Shown one piece after another: positions 5,782 through 6,654 of a stretch of DNA of 6,654 nt. The position numbers and the translations under genes are program-made. The notes below the pieces were generated by a model. The model worked only from the letters and a program-made list of their open reading frames with translations. It made no database searches and had not been told where the DNA came from. Source of the stretch: an uncultured Lachnospiraceae bacterium. GTDB lineage: Bacteria > Bacillota > Clostridia > Lachnospirales > Lachnospiraceae. The stretch covers positions 1 through 6,654 of the forward strand of contig CAKRWX010000136.1 in the NCBI GenBank assembly GCA_934418055.1. The letters run 5' to 3'. Within the stretch, counting starts at the first letter, position 1. Each line of letters opens with the position of its first letter.

Positions 5782-6654
5782 TTACGCCTGCCGTTCTGGC
5801 TTATTTACCACATAAATTCCCAGGCTGACCAGCACCAGGGCTGCCAGAGCATAAATAGATAGCGCCTGCGCGCTTTCGCCCAGAATCAGTGCAGAAAGCA
5901 GAACTCCAAATACCGGGTTCATAAACCCAAACACCGATACCCGGCTGACTGGATTATATTTTAACAGTACGCCCCATAATGTATAGGCTACAGCAGAGAT
6001 CATCGCCATATAAAGGAGAAGCGCTACCGCCGGAACTGCGATACTCATGGTAAATGCACCATCCCGCACCAGACCACCTGCGATACTTCCGCCGCCCATG
6101 ATTCCGATCAGAATCAGGATTACACCGCCTGCCATAAACTGGTATCCACTCATGGTTACTACATTATATTTTTTCGAATATTTCTTAATTAATGCACTGG
6201 AAATGGCATAGAACAGCTGTGCCAGAAATACAAATCCCTCACCCATAAAGGAGAACCGGAACATATCGTCTCCGCCAGCTCCCTGCAGATTCATCACAAC
6301 AATTCCAGCAAATCCTAAAATGCAGCCGATCACCTTTTTCTTCGTCAATGTCTCATAATGAAAGACCAGACTTGCCATCAGAATTGCGATAAACACATTC
6401 ATTCCCGTAATAATCGCTCCATGAACACCGGACGCATGCGCCAGACCTACATAAAAGAAATAATACTGTCCCACCGTCTGTGCCAGGGAAAGCTTGATCA
6501 CCGACCAGCCAGAACCTTTCTCTGGCCAGATCCAGCCGCCAGCTTTCACACTGTTAAATAAAATAACCAGAAATCCCGCCAGCAAAAAACGTGTACCGGC
6601 AAACAATAAAATTGACATGGTATCTTTGGAATCAATCTGAAACAACTGATAACC
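5782..6654 (-). CDS. DMT superfamily transporter, EamA family (5' end cut by window edge)
   Basis: Polytopic inner-membrane protein of the drug/metabolite transporter superfamily, whose members export amino acids, sugars or other metabolites. 290 residues are visible, and the frame stays open to the right edge. A TTG at 6643-6645 could be read as a start, but the protein before it (GYQ) continues in frame. EamA proteins normally have a first helix before the RFLLAG segment, so about 30 residues are probably missing beyond 6654. Two EamA repeats are seen: the first up to about residue 121, ending IVVMNLQG, and the second from about 138 to 285, starting GEGFVFLAQLFYAISSALIKK and containing NPVFGVLLSALILGE. 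The short charged tail is NKPERQA. It lies 46 bases before the aminotransferase gene. An amino acid or related metabolite substrate is plausible from that neighbour but not shown. Confidence 0.92.
   Translation of the reverse strand, partial: GYQLFQIDSKDTMSILLFAGTRFLLAGFLVILFNSVKAGGWIWPEKGSGWSVIKLSLAQTVGQYYFFYVGLAHASGVHGAIITGMNVFIAILMASLVFHYETLTKKKVIGCILGFAGIVVMNLQGAGGDDMFRFSFMGEGFVFLAQLFYAISSALIKKYSKKYNVVTMSGYQFMAGGVILILIGIMGGGSIAGGLVRDGAFTMSIAVPAVALLLYMAMISAVAYTLWGVLLKYNPVSRVSVFGFMNPVFGVLLSALILGESAQALSIYALAALVLVSLGIYVVNKPERQA

Noticed and set aside
6643..6645. TTG as the start of the EamA transporter
   Set aside because: The frame remains open upstream to the window edge and the expected first membrane helix would be missing, so the gene is treated as cut at its 5' end.

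Overview
This window looks like a piece of chromosome from a low-to-mid G+C Gram-positive anaerobe, most likely a gut Clostridia species of the Lachnospiraceae type. The grounds are strong AGGAGG ribosome binding sites, frequent GTG starts, a Gram-positive style lipoprotein signal, and the protein styles (clostridial two-part cation diffusion facilitator, VanZ-like protein, polar amino acid ABC transporter). This placement is an inference from sequence style, not from a marker gene. Every gene I can support lies on the minus strand, so the window reads biologically from right to left.

First block, in transcription order (6654 to 2163): a DMT/EamA-family membrane exporter cut by the right edge; a PLP-dependent class I/II aminotransferase; a VanZ-like membrane protein; a cation diffusion facilitator (CDF) metal transporter; and an ECF-type RNA polymerase sigma factor. 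Gaps here are short (46 bases, a 4-base contact or short gap, an overlap of about 47 bases, 15 bases). I see no terminator between them, so they are probably co-transcribed at least in part. One possible internal promoter (extended -10) sits before the aminotransferase.

Second block (2166 to 1): a polar amino acid type ABC importer encoded as lipoprotein binding protein, permease and ATPase, with the ATPase cut by the left edge. It has its own near-consensus vegetative promoter, whose -35 box covers the stop codon of the sigma factor gene. A perfect 9-bp inverted repeat lies in the 5' untranslated region. The permease and ATPase genes overlap by 8 bases.

The only non-coding stretches are 46-96 bases long; there is no gene-free stretch above 300 bases. 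I found no tRNA, rRNA, CRISPR array, transposon, phage gene or riboswitch. I do not see a convincing undescribed system. The points most worth a second look are the promoter/palindrome arrangement, the orphan ECF sigma factor without an anti-sigma gene, the altered ligand-contact residues of the binding protein, and the long vanZ/CDF gene overlap.
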